A stretch of 64,000 bases of DNA from Allosaccharopolyspora coralli. GTDB lineage: Bacteria; Actinomycetota; Actinomycetes; Mycobacteriales; Pseudonocardiaceae. The notes beneath the pieces are model-generated. The model saw nothing but the letters and a program-made list of their open reading frames with translations. It was not told the DNA's origin and did no database searches. The stretch spans positions 1,302,001 to 1,366,000 of the forward strand of contig NZ_CP045929.1 in the NCBI RefSeq assembly GCF_009664835.1. Direction: 5' to 3'. Numbering within the stretch: the stretch's first letter is position 1; each line of letters begins with the position of its first letter. Below, in pieces: positions 60,763 through 64,000 of the stretch. The position numbers were made by a program, and so were the translations under genes.

Positions 60763-61028
60763 TGCCCTCGTGCGACCCAGCGCGCGGTGATGAGGCCGCC
60801 CTGCGCGACGGGCCCGATCTCGGTGGTGAACGTCAGGTCGTCGTCGAACATCGTCCTGCCTTGACGGACGACTGCCGCGAGTGCGTCGGGTCCGTGGACG
60901 AGACCGGGGTTGTTCGGCCAGTTGCCGACGAAGGTCGGGGTCACCACCCGCGCTGCGATGCCTTCGAGCGATCCGAGGTCGCCGCTCCACAGCTGGTCCA
61001 GCCAGCGTGAGTACAGCTCGTCGGACAT
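60651..61028 (-). CDS. SnoaL-like (NTF2-fold) protein
   Basis: 125 residues. ELYSRWLDQLWSGDLGSLEG is the first helix; GPVAQGGLITARWVARGHYR and DILRHDGERFTEYWVLSES are the strand pattern of SnoaL-like ester cyclase/NTF2-fold proteins, often polyketide cyclases, hydrolases or of unknown role. The ATG at 61028 follows GGAAGGAG. It lies between the acetyltransferase and rsfS, divergent from rsfS. Confidence 0.8.
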   Translation of the reverse strand: MSDELYSRWLDQLWSGDLGSLEGIAARVVTPTFVGNWPNNPGLVHGPDALAAVVRQGRTMFDDDLTFTTEIGPVAQGGLITARWVARGHYRGKPTEFHGHDILRHDGERFTEYWVLSESPPGLDD

Positions 61029-61227
61029 GCTGCTCCTTCCGTCGTGTGCTCTCGCTCCGAACCCTAGAACGTCACACCGGCATGCGTCCGAACAGCACCG
61101 CACCGGAGGAGCCGTTGCCTGCTCGACGTGTGCAGGTCCATACCTGCGCCGGGTGCTGGAGTGCGTGCTGCGCTGGATATCCTCTAGGGCGGCGTGGGTC
61201 GGACGGTGCCCACCTGGAAGGAGAGAC

Positions 61228-61626
61228 GTGGCAGCCACCGAAGAGGCCCGCACGCTTGCCCTGGTCGCAGCGCAGGCCGCGGCGGACAAGAAGGCCACCG
61301 ACGTGGTCGTGCTCGACGTGTCCGGCCAACTGGTCATCACCGACTGTTTCGTGATCGCGTCCGCCTCCAACGAACGGCTCGTCGGGGCGATCGTGGACAA
61401 CGTCGAGGAGAAGATGCGCGCCGCCGGTCACAAGCCTGTGCGCAGGGAAGGGGCACGTGAGGGGCGTTGGGTGCTGCTCGACTACGTCGACGTCGTCGTG
61501 CATATCCAACACGCCGACGAGCGCTCCTTCTACGAACTGGAACGTCTCTGGAAGGACTGCCCCCGCGTCGACTTCGTCGACGCCACGGGTGGTCGCGGTG
61601 CGGACCCCGACGAGGACCGGCAGTGA
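61228..61626 (+). CDS. rsfS: Ribosomal silencing factor RsfS
   Basis: 132 residues. KKATDVVVLDVSGQLVITDC and the block GHKPVRREGAREGRWVLLDY, then DVVVHIQHADERSFYELERL, are the RsfS/Iojap signature. It binds L14 and blocks subunit joining when nutrients are scarce. The GTG follows GGAAGGAG. Its stop overlaps the next start by 4 nt. In relatives it follows nadD closely. Confidence 0.95.
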   Translation: MAATEEARTLALVAAQAAADKKATDVVVLDVSGQLVITDCFVIASASNERLVGAIVDNVEEKMRAAGHKPVRREGAREGRWVLLDYVDVVVHIQHADERSFYELERLWKDCPRVDFVDATGGRGADPDEDRQ

Positions 61627-62237
61627 GTTTGCACCGCCTCGTCCTGTGGCGACACGGCGAGACGGACTACAACCTCGCTGGTCGGTTGCAGGGGCACTTG
61701 GACAGCGCCCTGACCGACAACGGCCGTCAGCAGGCGCTGGTGGCCGCGGAAGCCGTCGGCGAGTTCGAACCCGATGTCGCCGTGAGCTCGGACCTGCGCC
61801 GGGCGCGGAGCACAGTATCGGCGTTGGGCGAGGTCAGCGGGATTCCGGCCGCGTTGGACAAGCGGCTGCGGGAAACGAACGTCGGAGACTGGCAAGGACT
61901 CAGCGGCGCCGAGATCGAACATTCGTGGCCCGGCGCGATGACCCTGTGGCGCTCCGACGCGACGTGGGCACCGCCGGGCGGAGAGTCCCGGGTGGAGGTC
62001 GCCGAGCGCGCACTGTCCGTCGTGACCGAACTCGACCACTCCCACCACGGCACTGCGTTGTTGTGCACGCACGGAGGACTGATCACCTCGCTGACCGCGC
62101 GGCTGCTGGACCTGCCCGTGCGACTGTGGCCGTCGATCGGCGGCGTCGGGAACTGTCACTGGGTGGTTCTCGTTCGCAGGGACCGGCACGATCACACGTG
62201 GCGGCTGATGACCTACAACCACGGCGTCACGAACTGA
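61623..62237 (+). CDS. Histidine phosphatase (phosphoglycerate mutase-like)
   Basis: 204 residues of the branch-1 histidine phosphatase family. LWRHGETDYNLAGRLQGHLD holds the phospho-accepting His; SSDLRRARSTV, NVGDWQGLSGAEIE and CTHGGLITSL complete the site. Actinobacterial members at this locus are annotated as glucosyl-3-phosphoglycerate phosphatase or phosphoglycerate mutase; which one applies here is open. The GTG start overlaps the rsfS stop. Confidence 0.9.
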   Translation: MSLHRLVLWRHGETDYNLAGRLQGHLDSALTDNGRQQALVAAEAVGEFEPDVAVSSDLRRARSTVSALGEVSGIPAALDKRLRETNVGDWQGLSGAEIEHSWPGAMTLWRSDATWAPPGGESRVEVAERALSVVTELDHSHHGTALLCTHGGLITSLTARLLDLPVRLWPSIGGVGNCHWVVLVRRDRHDHTWRLMTYNHGVTN

Positions 62238-62288
62238 CCGGCCCGACGTCGAACTGTCTTCTGCCCCGGCCGAGAAAGTGAGGTCCTC

Positions 62289-63149
62289 GTGCGCATCGCC
62301 GTGGTCACCGACTCGACCGCCTATCTCCCCGGTGGGTACGCCGAGCGGTATTCGGTGCGGACGGTTCCGCTGCACGTCAGCGTGGACGGCGCCGAGACCG
62401 TCGTGGAATCCGAATTCGGGCCCGACGACCTGACGTCCGCGTTTGCGAGCAAGCGGCGCGTCACGACGTCAGGGGCGACGTCGCAGGAACTCGCAACGGT
62501 CTACCGGGACGCGCTGGATTCCGGCGCGGACGGTGTCGTGTCGGTGCATCTGTCCCGTCAGCTCTCCGCCACGTGGGACGCGGCACGCCTCGCCGCGTCC
62601 GATGTCGACCCGGACCGGGTCCATGTCGTGGATTCCCGATCCACCGGAATGGGGCTCGGCTTCGCGGTGTTGGCCGCTGCCGAACGCGCCCTCGCCGGTG
62701 CCGGGCTCGCGGAGGTCGAGGCGAGCGCGGTGGCCACCGCCGAACGCACGACCACGATGTTCTCGGTGCCGACGTTGGATTACCTGCGTCGGGGCGGGCG
62801 CATCGGCACCGCCGCGGCCGTGCTCGGGACAGCACTGGCCATCAAACCGCTCCTGCACGTCCACGACGGCAAGATCGAAGCGCTCGAGAAGGTGCGCACG
62901 ACCGGACGCGCGATGTCGCGACTGTTGGAGATCTCGGTGCGGTCGGTCGGCTCGGAACCGGTGTCGATCGCAGTACATCACCTCGCCGCCCCGGAACGCG
63001 CCGAGCAACTCGGGGAGCAGATCCGGCGCCGGTTGCCGGACTGCCGGGACTGTGTGATCTCCGAGGTCGGAGCGGTCATCGGCGCCCACATCGGGCCGGG
63101 GGCGGTCGGTGTCGTCCTGCTTTCCGGTGGTTGGCGACCGGACGCGTGA
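62289..63149 (+). CDS. DegV-family fatty-acid-binding protein
   Basis: 286 residues. VVTDSTAYLPGGYAERYSV at the start, TSGATSQELATVY, and the Ser-rich lipid-binding VSVHLSRQLSATWDAARLA, then LDYLRRGGRIGTAAAVLG, are the DegV pattern. Family members bind fatty acids for FakA-type kinases. GTG start with GAGG upstream. It follows the phosphatase after 51 nt. Confidence 0.92.
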   Translation: MRIAVVTDSTAYLPGGYAERYSVRTVPLHVSVDGAETVVESEFGPDDLTSAFASKRRVTTSGATSQELATVYRDALDSGADGVVSVHLSRQLSATWDAARLAASDVDPDRVHVVDSRSTGMGLGFAVLAAAERALAGAGLAEVEASAVATAERTTTMFSVPTLDYLRRGGRIGTAAAVLGTALAIKPLLHVHDGKIEALEKVRTTGRAMSRLLEISVRSVGSEPVSIAVHHLAAPERAEQLGEQIRRRLPDCRDCVISEVGAVIGAHIGPGAVGVVLLSGGWRPDA

Positions 63150-63193
63150 GTCGCCGTGGCGAATAATCGGTGGGGCGACCGTCGCGGGGGCGC

Positions 63194-63251
63194 TAGTGTG
63201 TCGCGCATGGGTGCTTGTTTCTTCGTTGCCGTGAGGCTGCGCCGCGTCTGA
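63194..63251 (+). promoter_or_regulatory. Erm leader peptide and its promoter
   Basis: An open frame at 63207-63251 encodes MGACFFVAVRLRRV, 107 nt upstream of erm. Its R-L-R matches the macrolide-arrest motif known from the ErmD leader. TAGTGT (63194-63199) is a -10 hexamer ending 7 nt before the ATG, so this leader would be translated leaderless. ACGGCG just after the leader can pair with CGCCGT at about 63283, and GCGGC-gatgcat-GCCGC (63310-63326) precedes the erm start, which allows alternative structures for attenuation. Confidence 0.6.
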
Positions 63252-63358
63252 CGGCGGGCTGACTTCTTTCGGACAGCTTCAGCTTCGCCGTGTCGGGTCC
63301 TGTGCCGGTGCGGCGATGCATGCCGCCCGGCTCCCTTCGAATGTCGCGGAGCTCACCC

Positions 63359-64000
63359 ATGCCTGCCTCGATGCCGGGCGGTCGAGAAGAACTCGGCCAG
63401 AACTTCCTCGTTTCCTCCCGCGTGATCGGCACGATCGTTGATCTCGTGGCGCGCACGGCCGGTCCTGTCGTCGAACTCGGTGCCGGCGACGGCGCGGTCA
63501 CGCTACCGTTGAGCAGGGGCGGACGCTCGGTCACCGCGGTCGAGATCGATCCGCGCCGCGTGCGACGCCTCCGGCGTACCGTCCCTGAGCACGTCGCGAT
63601 CGTGCAGCAGGACATGCTGCGGTACCGCCCACCTCGACACCCGCACGTGCTCGTGGCGAACCTGCCGTTCCACCTGACCACCTCAGTGTTGCGCCGCGTG
63701 TTGGCCCAGGAGCACTGGACCGACGCGGTGCTGCTCGTGCAGTGGGAAGTCGCCCGTCGGCGAGCGGGAGTGGGCGGGGCGAGCCTGATGACCGCGAGCT
63801 GGTGGCCCTGGTACGAGTTCGCGGTGGTCACCCGCGTGCCTGCCGAAGCGTTTCGGCCGGTCCCGTCGGTCGACGGCGGCCTGCTCACGGTCACGCGCAG
63901 GAAGACGCCGCTGGTCGTGGACCGGGTGGGCTACCAACGGTTCGTCCGGGACGTGTTCACCGGTCGGGGTAGGGGTGTCTCCGAGGTCGTGACGAGAACC
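63359..64000 (+). CDS. erm: Erm-type 23S rRNA (adenine-N6) methyltransferase, partial
   Basis: The first 214 residues are visible; the gene continues past the right edge. REELGQNFL is the N-terminal Erm/KsgA block, VVELGAGDGAVTLPLS (37-52) binds SAM, and N101-LPFHLTTSVL is the NLPF catalytic motif. FRPVPSVDGGLLTVTRRK is typical of Erm. It would methylate A2058 and give macrolide-lincosamide-streptogramin B resistance. The ATG at 63359 has GGAG 7 nt upstream; ATG 63341 is in frame. KsgA is less likely given the leader peptide and the NLPF site. Confidence 0.9.
   Translation, partial: MPASMPGGREELGQNFLVSSRVIGTIVDLVARTAGPVVELGAGDGAVTLPLSRGGRSVTAVEIDPRRVRRLRRTVPEHVAIVQQDMLRYRPPRHPHVLVANLPFHLTTSVLRRVLAQEHWTDAVLLVQWEVARRRAGVGGASLMTASWWPWYEFAVVTRVPAEAFRPVPSVDGGLLTVTRRKTPLVVDRVGYQRFVRDVFTGRGRGVSEVVTRT

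Noticed and set aside
1-64000. CRISPR array, insertion sequence or rRNA
   Set aside because: No regularly spaced direct repeats, no transposase-like protein and no rRNA sequence were found on either strand.
63341-64000. KsgA (16S dimethyltransferase) in place of Erm
   Set aside because: The N-L-P-F site, the leader peptide with R-L-R and the N-terminus fit Erm better; the C-terminus lies outside the window, so some doubt remains.

Overview
The window is high-GC actinobacterial chromosome. Many starts are GTG, genes often overlap by 4 nt, several promoters look leaderless, and there are Tat-signal and WXG100-type proteins. Gene order and repeat content suggest the Pseudonocardiaceae (Saccharomonospora/Amycolatopsis-like). 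That placement is inference from gene order and from memory of similar genomes, not from a search.

A conserved housekeeping backbone runs left to right: tig-clpP1-clpP2-clpX (11.4-16.0 kb), valS-folC-DUF4233 (26.9-31.5), ndk (34.5), a TIGR03960/TIGR03936 radical-SAM pair (35.7-38.5), rne-rplU-rpmA-obgE-proB (38.6-45.9), proA (49.8), nadD (52.9), rsfS-histidine phosphatase-degV (61.2-63.1). It covers protein quality control, tRNA charging, folate, nucleotide and NAD supply, RNA decay, ribosome assembly and proline synthesis.

Variable modules interrupt this backbone. At 0-11.2 kb lie a 2H phosphoesterase, two MFS transporters, an aromatic-hydroxylase/MBL-fold/MFS operon next to a MarR regulator, two VOC genes (one a remnant), tRNA-Gly and tRNA-Pro, and a sucrase/ferredoxin-like protein. 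At 16.0-26.8 kb a formate/oxalate set (fdhD, OFA-type transporter, FdhF-like oxidoreductase) is split by a type VII secretion (T7SS) cargo locus. At 31.6-34.3 kb are vapBC, a VTT/DedA-like protein and a zinc alcohol dehydrogenase. At 45.9-49.7 kb are an MFS transporter and a RecQ-like helicase with a phosphoribosyltransferase-like tail. At 51.2-52.6 kb is a frameshifted P450 with its ferredoxin. At 53.6-61.0 kb an island between nadD and rsfS holds a zinc-ribbon protein, a DUF574-type methyltransferase and a second T7SS cargo locus.

The most interesting feature is that the two T7SS-type loci (18.8-22.9 and 55.9-59.9 kb) share one layout. Each has a small helical EspC/WXG100-like protein, then a large protein with a W/Y-R-G helical hairpin, then a tandem array of paralogous two-TM membrane proteins of locally lower GC. 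The arrays belong to unrelated families. I read them as candidate effector/immunity-array cassettes; no secretion core genes are present here.

The window ends in an Erm-type rRNA methyltransferase preceded by a 14-residue leader peptide with an R-L-R macrolide-arrest motif. Three families of dispersed palindromic repeats sit in the intergenic gaps; one carries DnaA-box-like sequences.
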